DNA of 64,000 nucleotides from Siphonodentalium dalli (GCA_032622095.1 CP136065.1:113873195-113937194), one strand, 5' to 3'; shown: positions 1 through 11,425, numbered from the stretch's first letter. A program made the numbers and translations. Notes: a model not told the origin generated them from the letters alone.

Positions 1-318
1 GCACTGTGGCGCCTTGAATTATATGTTCGTGTTTGTCCGGCCCACAACTGCCTGTCTACCAAATTCAATTAGGATTAAAAATCAATTGCGCAATGACACT
101 TCAGCACGATGCTTCATTTGAAATGAAAAGGTATAACTTATTGAACGCCATTGTTGTCGACTTTGTGCGCCATGTTTATTTCGCTGATTATAAGGAACTC
201 CTTATACCACACACACGCGTATATAGACGCTTCAACGTTTCTTAAGGTGCATAAGGGTCCTCTATATTCATGTCAGTTATTGGGTTTCTCCTTGCAGTCA
301 ATATATTTGACTATTATA
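1..318. other. Left flank, no gene seen
   Basis: No domain, repeat or RNA is recognised here. The last 8 bases (311-318, CTATTATA) are the left target-site duplication of the foldback element that follows. A 70-codon open frame at 33-245 has no recognisable motif and is taken as chance. Confidence 0.5.
311..318. repeat. Target-site duplication, left copy
   Basis: CTATTATA, directly repeated at 4490-4497 just outside the opposite end of the foldback element. It is not palindromic, so it is a true direct repeat and not part of the inverted ends. Confidence 0.75.
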
Positions 319-1302
319 GGGACATGACAATCTGCGGGATGGGATGGGATATGGGACAAAACGACAATCTGCGGGACAGAATTTCAAATTGCGTGGGACG
401 GCCGATATCTCGAGGAATACAGGGCGTAGGGGGCTCATATTGGTGTCTAATGAAAGGCCCACATTCGCCCTATCCACACATGTTAACCCCGCCACTGACC
501 GGACACCAGAAGTTGCATTATTTGATCGACAACTGGCCTAACATGGGGTGGAATTTGGGATAGAATGACAATCTGCGGGACAGGATTTTCAAATTGCGTG
601 GGACGGCCGATAGCTCGAGGAATACAGCGCATAGAGGGCTACTTTTGGTGTCTAACGAAAGGTCCACATTCGCCCTATCCACACATATTAACCCCGCCAC
701 TGACCGGACACCGGAAGTTACATTATCCGGTCGACAACTGACCTAACATAAAATGCTACAAACACGAAAAACTGCGTTCGACATTAATGTTTAGAATTTA
801 GATTTCTCGATGAATACACTAGCAAACAACAAGTTTTGGGTATCAAATAACGCAGTGGAATACTGTGCATTCGTTTTTAGCTGCAATATGGCTGTTTTAG
901 TGCGAATATTGTAATGGCGAACACGCAAACACGCTCCGATAAAACAGCTAAAAATAGACTCGATGTTTACAATTACAGGATCGATTTCAGCCGGTATATT
1001 CAATATAATGGGGCGTATAGTATATCAAAATGTAGAATTAGACACAGGGAATGTATTTTTTTCCAAATGGGTCCACCAGGCGGTGAAATTGTTGCAGAAA
1101 TTCGCTCCAAGATATTCGCACTTATTTTTATTTCAGTTGTGACTAAAAGCCCAGATGCCGGAGCCCAGCGACTAAAAGCCAAGTTACAAAATAGATCAAC
1201 TGGTTTGAACGAATGAATATGTCAATGGTAAGACTATTCAAAAGAATATTCAAATCAAATAGTGTTTATAGACTTAAAAACTTATGTGTCCGCCATTCAT
1301 AT
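319..1302. repeat. Left terminal inverted repeat of the foldback element
   Basis: Pairs with 3585-4489 on the opposite strand. It contains two diverged direct copies of a roughly 220-bp subterminal unit (about 324-545 and 546-750), each beginning near GACAATCTGCGGGACAG; the same doublet is present in the other arm. Relative to the right arm it has about 75 extra bases around 1010-1090, so the arms have diverged by an indel. Open frames here are incidental. Confidence 0.8.
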
Positions 1303-3584
1303 ATGCGGTGAAGTTCTCATATTATCTCCCAGTAATACGCGGGGGAGGTTCTCATATGAACATATTATCTGCCGGTCATACACGGTGGAGGTTCATATTA
1401 TCCGCCGGTCATACGCGATGGAAGTTTTCTTATTATCCTCCGGTCATATGCGGGGGAGGTTCTGATATGAACATATTATCTGCCGGTCATATGCGGTGGA
1501 GGTTCATATTATCCACCGGTCATACGCGAGGGAGGTTCTCATATTATCCTCTGGTCATACGATGGGGAGGTTCTCATATGAACATATTAACTGTCGGTCA
1601 AACGCGAGGGAGGTTCTCATATTATCCACCGGTTATACGTGAGGGAGGTTCTCATATTATCATCCGGTCATACATAGGGGAGGTTCTTATATGAACATAT
1701 TATCTGCCGGTCATACGCGGTGGAGGTTCATATTATCCGCCGGTCATACGCGAGGGAGGTTCTCATATTATCCTCCGGTCATACGTGGGGGAGGTTCTGA
1801 TATGAACATATTATTCGCCGGTCATACGCGGTGGAGGTTCATGTTATCCGCCGGTCATATGCGAGGGAGGTTCTCATATTATCCTCCGGTCATACATGGG
1901 GGAGGTTCTGATATGAACATATTATTCACCGGTCATACAGGGTGGAGGTTCATATTATCCACTTGTCATACACGGTGGAGGTTCTCATATGAACATATTA
2001 TCCACCGGTCATACGCGATGGAGGTTCATATTATCCGCCGGTCATACGCGAGGGAAGTTCTCATATTATCCTCCGATCATATGTGGGTGAGGTTCTGATA
2101 TGAACATATTATCCGCCGGTCATACGCGGTGGAGGTTCATATTATCCGCCGGTCATGCGCGAGGGAGGTTCTCATATTATCCACCGGTCATACGCGAGGG
2201 AGGTTCTTATATTATCCTCCGGTCATACGTTGGGGAGGTTATCATATGAACATATTATCCGCCAGTCATACGCGGTGGAGGTTCATATTATCCGCCGGTC
2301 ATATGCGAGGGAGGTTCTCATATTATCCACCGGTCATAAGCGAGGGAGGTTCTTATATTATCCTCCGGTCATACGTTGGGGAGGTTCTCATATGAACATA
2401 TTATCCGCCGGTCATACGCGGTGGAGGTTCATATTATCCGCCGGTCATACGCGAGGGAGGTTCTCATATTATCCTCCGGTCATACATTGGGGAGGTTCTC
2501 ATATGAACATATTATTCGCCGGTCATACGCAGTGGAGGTTCATATTATCCAGTCCACCGATCATATACGGTGGAAGTTCTCATATGAACATATTATCCGC
2601 CGGTCATATGCGGTGGAGGTTCATATTATCCGCCGGTCATGCGCGAGGGAGGTTCTCATATTATCCACCGGTCATACGCGAGGGAGGTTCTTATATTATC
2701 CTCCGGTCATACGTTGGGGAGGTTCTCATATGAACATATTATCCGCCGGTCATACACGGTGGAGGTTCATATTATCTGCCGGTCATATGCGAGGGAGGTT
2801 CTCATATTATCCACCGGTCATACGCGAGGGAGGTTCTTATATTATCCTATGGTCATACGTTGGGGAGGTTCTCATATGAACATATTATCCGCCGGTCATA
2901 CACGGTGGAGGTTCATATTATCCGCCGGTCATATGCGAGGGAGGTTCTCATATTATCCACCGATCATACGCGAGGGAGGTTCTTATATTATCCTCCGGTC
3001 ATACGTTGGGGAGGTTCTCATATGAACATATTATCCGCCGGTCATACACGGTGGAGGTTCATATTATCCGCCGGTCATATGCGAGGGAGGTTCTTATATT
3101 ATCCTCCGGTCATACGTTGGGGAGGTTCTCATATGAACATATTATCCGCCGGTCATACGCGGTGGAGGTTCATATTATCCGCCGGTCATACGCGAGGGAA
3201 GTTCTCATATTATCCTTCGGTCATAGGTGGGGGAGGTTCTGATATGAACATATTATCTGCCGGTCATATGCGGTGGAGGTTCATATTATCCACCGGTCAT
3301 ACGCGGTGGAGTTTCTCATATGAACATATTATCCACCGGTCATATGCGAGGGAGGTTCTCATATTATCCACCGGTCACACCCGAGGGAGGATATGACCGG
3401 CGGATAATATGTTCATATGAGGACCTCCCCAACGTATGACCAGAGGATAATATGAGAACCTCCCTCGCGTATGACCGGTGGATAATATGAACCTCCACCG
3501 CGTATGACCGGCAGATAATATGTTCATATGAGAACCTCCCCGTGTATGACTGGCAGATAATATGAGAACCTCCACCGCATATGA
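1303..3584. repeat. Minisatellite array with 146-bp higher-order period, inverted near its right end
   Basis: Built from related units of about 33, 35 and 43 bp, each beginning near CGGTCATACGCG and containing GAGGTTC and ATATTATCC. In the better-preserved middle the units recur as a block of 146 bp (for example the CGTTGGGGAGG unit near 2711, 2857 and 3003). At 3390/3391 the units switch strand, so about 2.1 kb of array lies in the left arm and only about 0.2 kb in the right. Several frames stay open through the array only because the repeated unit lacks stops; they encode repetitive peptides without a recognisable domain and are not called as genes. Confidence 0.9.
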
Positions 3585-4489
3585 ATGGCGGACACATAAG
3601 TTTTTAAATCTATAAACACTATTTGATTTCAATATTCTTTTGAATAGTCTTACCATTGACATATTCATTCGTTCAAACCAGTTGATCTATTTTGTAACTT
3701 GGCTTTTAGTCGCTGGGCTCCGGCATCTGGGCTTTTAGTCACAACTGAAATAAAAATAAGTGAGAATATCTTGGAGCGAATTTCTGCAACAATTTCCCAT
3801 TATATTGAATATACCAGCTGAAATCGATCCTGTAATTGTAAACATCGAGTCTATTTTTAGCTGTTTCATCGGCGCGTGTTTGCGTGTTCGCCATTACAAT
3901 ATTCGCACTAAAACAGCCATATTGTAGCTAAAAACGAATGCACAGTATTACACTGCGTTATTTGATACCCAAAACGTGTTGTTTGCTAGCGTATTCATCG
4001 AGAAATCTAAATTCTAAACATTAATGTCGAACGCAGTTTTTCGTGTTTGTGGCATTTTATGTTAGGTCAGTTGTCCCCCGAATAATGTAACTTCCGGTGT
4101 CCGGTCAGTGACGGGGTTAATATGTGTGGATAGAGCGAATGTGGACCTTTCGTGAGACACCAAAAGGAGTCCTCTACGCGCTGTATTCCTCGAGATATCG
4201 GCCGTCCCACGCAATTTGAAAATCCTGTCCCGCAGATTGTCATGCTATCCCAAATTCCACCCCATGTTAGGTCAGTTGTCAATCAAATAATGCAACTTCT
4301 GGTGTCCGGTCAGTGGCGGGGTTAATATGTGTGGATAGGGCGAATGTGGGCCTTTCGTTAGACACCAAAATGAGCCCCCTACGCCCTGTATTCCTCGAGA
4401 TATCGGCCGTCCCACGCAATTTGAAATTCTGTCCCGCAGATTGTCGTTTTGTCCCATATCCCATCCCATTCCGCAGATTGTCATGTCCC
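3585..4489. repeat. Right terminal inverted repeat of the foldback element
   Basis: Reverse complement of 319-1302 with moderate divergence and a missing block of about 75 bp. The subterminal doublet (about 4067-4265 and 4266-4480) mirrors the left arm. Ends in GTCATGTCCC at 4489 followed by the CTATTATA duplication. Confidence 0.8.
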
Positions 4490-4497
4490 CTATTATA
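4490..4497. repeat. Target-site duplication, right copy
   Basis: CTATTATA, matching 311-318. Confidence 0.75.
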
Positions 4498-4788
4498 CAA
4501 GCCACCTGAGATATCGGAACAAATTTATTCAAACCGGCATCTAACACCGCTGAGACCATTGGTCATAAAGAACATATTTTCAAGGTTAAAGAGACCAACA
4601 CCCAATTAGACAATGCGCCCACAACATTCTCCAAGATTTCGTATGTATATCTGAGCTGATTGGAGCACATAAAATACACATTATGGATTCAAGAATACTG
4701 TGTAATAGCGTTAATTGTGATGGTGGATGTGACACCTGACATTTTCAGAATTCTTTCATCAAGAATGATTTGATCAGATTTATATGTC

Positions 4789-5301
4789 GATCATGCCATG
4801 AAACTCTACTCTGCCTAACGCCTGTAGAAATCATATTCCGTCAGTACAAAACCTGGGAACTTTTTGAAGTTTTGACAGTGAACCTCACAAAGTCGAAAAA
4901 TAACGCGGGGAATATATTTCTTAGATCTTATCTGTTCCGTAATAATGTAGTTCACCGTAGGTGAAGGTCCCAACTCGAAATTTCACAATTTAAGTGACTT
5001 TGCGAGCGATTTTGCTTCGCGTCGCTTACAATTATGTAATTTATCCTGAGTAATTAATCCAATGTTCATTGCGATATCGGCTCACAAAAGTCAAGGAAAA
5101 GTATGCAATTTAGAGTTGGGACCTTCACCCCCAGCGAAGTGCATAATAAAGGAACAAATAATAACAAAGAAATATAATCCCCGCTTTATTTTTTTGACTT
5201 TATAAGGTTCCCTGTCAAAACTTCAAATAGTTCCCAGGTTTTGTACTGGTGGAATATGATTTCTAGGTGCGTTAGCCAAAGTAGAGATTCATGTCATGAT
5301 C
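4789..5301. mobile_element. Small foldback element, GATCATG ends, copy A
   Basis: Almost entirely palindromic: the left end GATCATGCCATGAA pairs with the complement of the right end, and the similarity continues inward through ATCATATTCC, CAAAACCTGGGAAC and GGTCCCAACTCGAAAT. A second, shorter copy lies at 40102-40503. No coding capacity. The target-site duplication is not clear. Confidence 0.75.
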
Positions 5302-5365
5302 TAAGTTATATGCACGTTTTGTCTAAATGTTCCGACAGTTCAAAATGGAATTTAATAATCTATTT

Positions 5366-5911
5366 GAACGAAACTGTTTGTCAATACACTACAATACCTA
5401 CAAATTAATGTTATCTTAATCATATTGACAGATACAGAAGCACTGCAAACATTTCTATTCGTGTGTAAAAATAATGAACTGATAAGTAATTCGGTAATAC
5501 ATGTTTCAGAAAATAGTTGTATTTCTCCATCAATTCGTATTTCTTCTCAGCATTGTGTTCACGACATAAAGTTATGATTAGCAGCGTTTAGCACCATCAA
5601 ACGAATCACACAACATATACCTGACCGAAACTGTTTGTCACTATTTTTTTACTGCATGTAGGTCGCAATTCACTACAATACCTACAAATTAATTTGTGTT
5701 ATCTTAATCATATTGACAGATATGGAAGCACTGCAAACATTTCTATTCATGTGCAAAAAAATAATGAACTGATAAGTAATTCGGTAATACATGTTTCAGA
5801 TAATAGTTGTATTTCTCCATCAATTCGTATTTCTTCTCATAATTGTGTTCACGACATAAAGTCATGATTAGCAGCGTTTACCACCATCAATCGAATTACA
5901 CAACATACCCC
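5366..5911. repeat. Two-copy tandem duplication of about 260-290 bp
   Basis: The segment beginning GAAACTGTTTGTCA near 5370 is repeated from about 5626. Shared blocks include CACTACAATACCTACAAATT, CAGAAGCACTGC or GGAAGCACTGC, and GTATTTCTCCATCAATTCG. Copy 2 carries about 30 extra bases near 5640-5670. No coding content seen. Confidence 0.8.
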
Positions 5912-6999
5912 GATATCATATATGGGATTGCTTCGCTGATAATCACATTCTATGTTATATTACAAGATTGTGAACTCGGATCTCATTTGCTGACGGGATA
6001 TAGACTGAGGATGTGACAGTGTGGAGATATTAAGCATTCTCAATCAGTCGGAATTGATCTCCCGCACATTAAAGACTTGAGAATGGCTCACGCTGTTCTC
6101 ACCACAGCTGTGACCCTTAATCGATCAAATCACACAATAGGTCCTCTGGAGAGGAGATATTTGGCTTTGGTCGTATGTCAGTGTGGTGCATTCCAATGTC
6201 GACAATGACACGACAGATGCAATATCGCTGCCTGGTATATGCGACCTTATTTTGAATATCTACATTAGTCGTCTCTACAAATCCAATGACCAAAAGGGTA
6301 TACTTCGGAGGTCGTGTGGCCAAGCGATCTTCAACTGGTGACAACATAGCCCATGGTCTCGTTTGTCGAGGTTAATTGTTACTAGAGCAGTCTATATTAT
6401 ATTACAGCGTTGTAAAAAGAAAGAAGAAAGACCAGGCGGAGGGCTAATTAAACTAGGAAATCACTACACTTCACGCGAAGGAACCACATTATATCTGGTG
6501 GTAACAAACATGCTCAGATAGAAAAATCAACATGGACGTGCATGCTAGATAGAGGGTCTCCGTTGGGGAGTGTCCACCTTGGAATATCCAACTGCACGCC
6601 CCTTGATCCAGACCAATCTCACCTCACAAGTTTTATTAATTCCACTTGCAGACCCCGATTTGTATTTATCTTGCATTAGCCACGGGGGAGGGATCAGGAC
6701 CTTGGCCAACCATGTTTTGGCCCGCTATAGAATCGAGTTTGAAACTTTGTTTTCTTAATTTTGTTACACTTAGCACATAACACTTAAAATGTGAGTGCCA
6801 AACACAGTTTGACCACGTTTCTTGTCATATATGAAAATGTTAATCTAAAGTAGAAAAATATGCAAATCATGTGAAAAAAAAAACAAATCCCTCAAAATTT
6901 ATTATTGCAAAATCAAACTACGAGAACTTATTTTGGTATGAAATTTCCAACTGTTTAAAATTTTGATCAAAGTTGTATGTTTGGCACTGGACCAATGAC
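5912..6999. other. Intergenic, no gene recognised
   Basis: A 76-codon minus-strand frame (6347-6117) has no motif I know and no convincing splice context. About 6840-6985 is a diverged copy of the dispersed repeat family rich in TTGGAAATTTCCAAC-like blocks, also seen near 13.4, 41.8, 44.8 and 50.3 kb. Confidence 0.4.
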
Positions 7000-7754
7000 C
7001 TAGAACTCATATCAGCACAATGTTGTCATTGATCAGGCATGACATGAAAATTCTCAATTATTTATGGGAGGATATGTCTTTAAAAATGAAAATAATTATA
7101 AAATTTCTTGAATCAAAAAAATTTAACTTTTATCTCATGATCTTTAGATATGTTATCATGGATATATAAACTGCACTTTTAAGGTACTTAATCCGATTTT
7201 ATGGTCACCATATCATCAGATTCCAACAGCAAATTTTTTGCCCAAAAATAATTCTAACAACAGTCAATTATAGTATAAAATTGCACAAAACGCAGCAAAA
7301 CGTGTTATTTATCAACATTTTGTTAAACAAAATCTGACCGGATTTAAAACCCAAAGCCATTTGATTTTAGAGTTATCCATCTTCGTCCGAAAATTGCTCC
7401 GAGACCGTCGGCTCACGAAATTTTGTCAGGCCGCCAAAAATTACATATTTCGGAAAATAACAAACTTACACGAAGCCAAAGAAATAGTAATTTGGGAGCG
7501 TTCCTTCGGATTATATGCATATTTAAAAGGTTTTATTTTCCCGTGGTTCTTGGTACCTAAAACAGCGATCATTTACATATATTTAATGCCGTAAAAGTAT
7601 ATTAATCGGGCTAAAATTTCCAAGGAGTTACTTTTTCTCAAATCCTTGGTCACAATAATCGCTGGTACCAAAGATGAAAAAGAAATTCCTTACAGATTTT
7701 TAGAAAATCCATTTTGAAATATCAAGAAATGTTGGCAAATCGGGTATCTGACCC
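7000..7754 (-). mobile_element. TTAA-flanked dispersed element (family D), partial, reverse orientation
   Basis: Read on the minus strand from 7754 it starts GGGTCAGAT next to TTAA (7755-7758), as does the fuller copy at 22264-23206. Similarity continues through TGGATTTTCTAAAAATC, GGTACCAAGAAC, the block containing GATCATGAGA, and GAGAATTTTCATGTCAT. It is split by another element at 7178-7537. The distal end is lost around 7000. Non-coding. Confidence 0.65.
7178..7537. mobile_element. TTAA-flanked palindromic element (family C), copy 1, nested
   Basis: Starts TTAAGGTACTTAATCCGAT and carries the family block ATATCATCAGATTCCAACA; the opposite end is a degenerate inverted copy containing GGCTTCGTG and ATAATCCGAA on the minus strand. 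Other copies are at 29881-30348, 34905-35312 and 62067-62543. It lies inside the reverse family-D copy. A TTAA target is typical of piggyBac- and Kolobok-type transposases, but no protein is encoded. Confidence 0.6.
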
Positions 7755-7758
7755 TTAA

Positions 7759-8099
7759 ATCAGTTACGATACTTCAAATGCCAAAGATACAGTCACAGCA
7801 AAGAAAGTTGTAAAATTAGATACATAACAGAACTCAATAGCTAATCAATGTTCAAACTGACATGTGCATATAGACCACTGGGTCAATCATCCCCCATATT
7901 TACGAATTAACAATTCTGAGGTATAAGACAGATTGGCGTTTATCATACATGAACTTCATACCACAAAATATATGTTGTCGACCGTTAACTCGGCATGTTG
8001 AGTCGACGCAGAGTTTGGTGAAGTGTAAAATTAAGGTTTTATTACGCCACCTAGTGTGGTGTTACTAGCATTTGGTTTTTTTATATCGCATGGAGTACA
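7759..8099. other. No feature seen
   Basis: AT-rich spacer without recognisable coding or repeat structure. Confidence 0.4.
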
Positions 8100-8610
8100 G
8101 GGCGAATGTATTCTTGGAGATTGTTTGTACCTTACTCAATCGTACCGATATAATCACGTAGATGCCGAAATTGTAAAGTTAACGCCAGCGGTGTATAATA
8201 CGTTTATGAAAATATGATAAATCCTATCGATAGAGTCAGGACAGGCTCAAATTGTAAACTTAAAGTCACCGGTGTAATAATATCTTGTTGAAAATATAAA
8301 TAATCTGATAGCCTGAAAATATTGTATAACCTATTGGGAGCCCATAATAAATGGGAATAACCTATTGGGAGCCCCTGCATGTAGTGAACTGAATTGTGGG
8401 TATTTTATGGAGATTGTTTGTACCTTACTGAATCGTACCGATATAATCACGTAGATGCCGAAGTTGTAAAGTTAACGCCACTGGTGTATAATATGTTTAT
8501 GATAAATCGTATCGATAGAGTGAGGACAGGCTCAAATTGTAAACTTAAAGTCGAAAATATAAATAATCTGATAGCCTGAAAATATTGTATAACCTGTTGG
8601 GAGCCCCTGG
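8100..8610. repeat. Two-copy tandem duplication
   Basis: The block GGAGATTGTTTGTACCTTAC followed by AATCGTACCGATATAATC begins near 8117 and again near 8408; both copies end in a stretch containing AACCTRTTGGGAGCCC. Copy 1 also has a short internal duplication of that ending (about 8326-8375). Open frames on both strands here have no recognisable domain. Confidence 0.75.
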
Positions 8611-8931
8611 TGTAGTGAACTGAATTATGGGTAATTTTAATTGGAGTGCGCATGTCTGTTTTTTTTGTAGTAACCGCCATCTTTTATCTTTGGAATTATC
8701 GGCGTGTTTTATCAAAATGTCACCAAGATTTCTCCACTCGATTCTTTTAAAATGCACCCTAATCGGTCAAATTCTTTTGATAATTCTATCTAAATACATC
8801 TTAGCTACTATTCGGATCTGCTTTCCCGGTCGAAAAAGGTTTAGTTTGACCAAAACGGCTATTGACAAAAGTTTGTTTATAAAATAGCGTACTCGATAAA
8901 CCCGGCCGTAGTACGGCCGTAGATGGTTATC
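8611..8931. other. No feature seen
   Basis: An 86-codon frame at 8627-8887 is hydrophobic in part but has no recognisable family signature and no supporting context. Confidence 0.35.
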
Positions 8932-9290
8932 GAAAACAAATTCAATTTCTTCCATCTAAAAGATAATTACGCGCTGGACTCTGTCATTTTAAGAATATAT
9001 AAGTATTACACACAGACACACGAATTCTCAACTCAAAATTTTGAAAAATGACAGTTTTGTCAACATAAATCGATTTTATTTGCAAATCCCATGTTATTAA
9101 AATTTAACTTATTGTTAAATTTTATCATCGAAAAAAATTCATTTCTTCCACCTAAAACATAATTATGTGCTGTATCCTATCATTTTAGGAATATATACGT
9201 ATCCCACTCAAACACACCAAGTCTCAGCTTAAAATTTTGAAAAATAAGAGATTTATCAACATAAATCGATTTGTATGGCAGATCCCATAA
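8932..9290. repeat. Diverged tandem duplication of about 185 bp
   Basis: Copies at about 8932-9115 and 9128-9290 share TTCTTCCAYCTAAAA, TCATTTTARGAATATA, AAAATTTTGAAAAAT and CAACATAAATCGATTT. Non-coding. Confidence 0.7.
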
Positions 9291-9374
9291 ATTTTAGGGC
9301 CCTTCAAATGTTTTCTGAGCTGTTCCATATTGGCACCAGAGTCCATATTTGACTGGTTCTACATGATAATTGTG

Positions 9375-10240
9375 CAACAGTACAGTCGCGTTACTTTATA
9401 CGTCAACATTGGTCATTATCACTCGACAAATTTATTTCGGTCTATCGTATCAACCCCTATTTCCCCCGCGTAGCCTGACTAAGTGTCAACATTGGTCTTT
9501 ATCGCTCCACTAATTTGTATCATTGCATCGGTATGAATTCCATATCCAATTATCCACATATAACCAACCCAATCTCTAATCCCAGTCCAATTTATTTATT
9601 TTTTTCATCGCTATAGTCACGTTACGAAATATTTTATTGAGTGATACTTGTACTTATATGTCTATGGTATTACTATAGTATACCGTATACGTATATCAAT
9701 TGCTATTCCTTTCTATATAATTCTGGTGCCATCTATAGAGATAGAGATAATTTCCGACCCCCCCGGGGCCCCCCCAATTTTATATCATTGCTGCTTTAGT
9801 ACAGTCGCGATGCATTACATGGCAACATCGCTCCACTAATTTATGTCAGTTCATCGGTACGAACCCCTTTTTCTCCGAGTCCATATAACCAAACCAACAT
9901 CTTATCCCGGCCTAAATTATTATTTTTACTTTCATCGGTATAGTTGTGTTACATACATATTTTTTATCATTTGATTCTAATTTGTATTGTACCACTATAG
10001 AAGTCCATAAATTACTATTCTGGCACTATATAGAGATGACTAAAATTCTGACACCCCCCCCCCCTATTTTATAACCTTGTTGCAACAGTAGAGTTGAGAT
10101 GCATAATATGTCAACATTGGTCGTTATCGCTCTACAGATTTATATCGGTTCAACCCTTAGTTCCCTGTAATGCCCACCCCTCCCTCAATTTATTTTTTCA
10201 TTTGTATTATAGTCTCGTTACGTACACATTTTTCTTTTAT
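9375..10240. repeat. Three diverged tandem copies of a roughly 300-430 bp unit
   Basis: Each copy begins near a form of GTACAGTCGCG (about 9380, 9800 and 10087), followed by a TCAACATTGG / CGCTCCAC block and a run of C residues before TTTTATA. The runs of C at about 9759-9774 and 10052-10064 are low complexity. Non-coding. Confidence 0.65.
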
Positions 10241-10465
10241 AACTTTTGCTTCAACGCGCCGAGTTCTAGCTGCTGCAGAGAATACAAAACTGACAACATA
10301 TTGAAATGTAAGCAGGCTTCAAACTAATATTATCCAATAAAAACTCTGGCTACATCAGAAATTTGTGTATAAGGTGTACTCGCATTTGTTGCGTTAAAAA
10401 AAAAAAGGTCCCAAGTCAAGGTTCAAATCCCCAACAAACTGATGTGAGGTTTAACTCCATCTACA

Positions 10466-10862
10466 TACAGTAATGTCCAAAGTAATTGATCACTTAACCA
10501 CAGCAGAATTATGGGTAATTTTTCAAGATTTTAAATCCTGAAAAATTACCCTTAATTCTGCTGTGGTTAATTGGTCAATTACTTTAGGCATTACTGTAGC
10601 CCATATAAGGATGTGAGGTCTAATGATAACTCCATCCACATACAGTAATGTCCAAAGTAATTGACCACTTAAGCACAGCAGATTGTGGGTAATTTTTCCG
10701 GATTTTAAATCCTGAAAAATTACCCATAATTCTGCTGTGGTTAAGTGGTCAATTACTTTGGGCATTACTGTATCCCATATAAGGATGTGAGGTCTAATGA
10801 TAACTCCATCTACATACAGTAATGTCCAAAGTAATTGACCACTTAACCACAGCAGAATTATG
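10466..10862. repeat. Tandem array of a hairpin MITE, two full copies and one partial
   Basis: Each full copy (10466-10598, 10641-10772) starts TACAGTAATGTCC, runs through CCACAGCAGAATT to a central GATTTTAAATC and returns as the inverted sequence ending CATTACTGTA, so each can fold on itself almost completely. The partial third copy is 10815-10862. Copies are separated by a conserved 42-bp spacer (CATATAAGGATGTGAGG), giving a 174-175 bp period. TA at both ends suits a Tc1/mariner-like target. The 115-codon minus frame across it is repeat-derived. Confidence 0.85.
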
Positions 10863-11204
10863 GCGTTCAATATGGTCTACCTAATTCTGCTCCAAAAACA
10901 TGTATATTGAATATATGGATGTTTATTGGGGGGAAACCGATTATTTCAATGATATTTTCATTAACTGGCATCCAAAAACCGACCTACGGGAGCGCGCTTC
11001 GCACACGACTGTTTCTTAAGTATATGTGCATATTTAATAAGTCAACAATTCGAAGCACAACAAATAAGATTGGCGGGGTCCCTTGCGCTTGCGCGATCTG
11101 TCCATCAAAACATATTTAGACATCTCAAGACACGTAAGACCCAATAACTTAATATACAGAATAGATACATCTATTGCCTGAGTGACTAATATTTATATTT
11201 GTTA
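10863..11204. other. No feature seen
   Basis: No recognisable gene, RNA or repeat. Confidence 0.35.
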
Positions 11205-11425
11205 CAATGGGGTCAAATAGTTGCGAAGCCAGCACCACAATTCTTTCCCTCCATAGTAAATATTAAAACAACTTATAAAGAATTATTTATTTACCTTATA
11301 TTTGGTATGGAGCGTCCTTGGTTTACTGGAGTTCAGATTGTTAACATCACGTCACCAAGTCAATTACTCGCGAAGCCACAGCCATAACTATGTCCCTCCA
11401 TAGTAATTCTCAAAACAACTTCTTA
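11205..11425. repeat. Two-copy direct repeat
   Basis: A block GTCAATTACTCGCGAAGCCA near 11357 matches GTCAAATAGTTGCGAAGCCA near 11211; both continue through TCCCTCCATAGTAA and AAAACAACTT. The copies are about 145 bp apart. Confidence 0.7.

Larger units (their letters stand above)
319..4489. mobile_element. 4.2 kb foldback (long-TIR) transposable element carrying a minisatellite
   Basis: The two ends are long inverted repeats: 319 onward starts GGGACATGACAATCTGCGG and the complement of the bases before 4489 starts the same way. The element is flanked by an 8-bp direct repeat CTATTATA at 311-318 and 4490-4497, which reads as a target-site duplication and marks this as a transposed unit. Each arm holds a unique portion and then runs into a tandem array of about 33-43 bp units; the array changes orientation near 3390. 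No transposase-like frame is visible, so it is non-autonomous. An 8-bp duplication occurs in hAT, P and Merlin-type DNA transposons, but the terminal bases do not let me choose. Seen: TIRs, duplication, array. Inferred: mobilisation by an unknown DNA transposase. Confidence 0.85.

Noticed and set aside
1284-3396. Several long open frames (128-192 codons) through the tandem array
   Set aside because: They are open only because the repeated unit lacks stops; the peptides are repeats of the array, overlap in several frames and show no domain.
1303-3584. Possible CRISPR-like array
   Set aside because: Units are contiguous variants without unique spacers, sit in a transposon arm and the genome is eukaryotic.
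6117-6347. 76-codon minus-strand frame
   Set aside because: No recognisable domain, no splice context, no duplicate; within chance for this length.
10420-10430. GGTTCAAATCC, a tRNA B-box-like motif
   Set aside because: No A box or foldable cloverleaf upstream; an A run precedes it.
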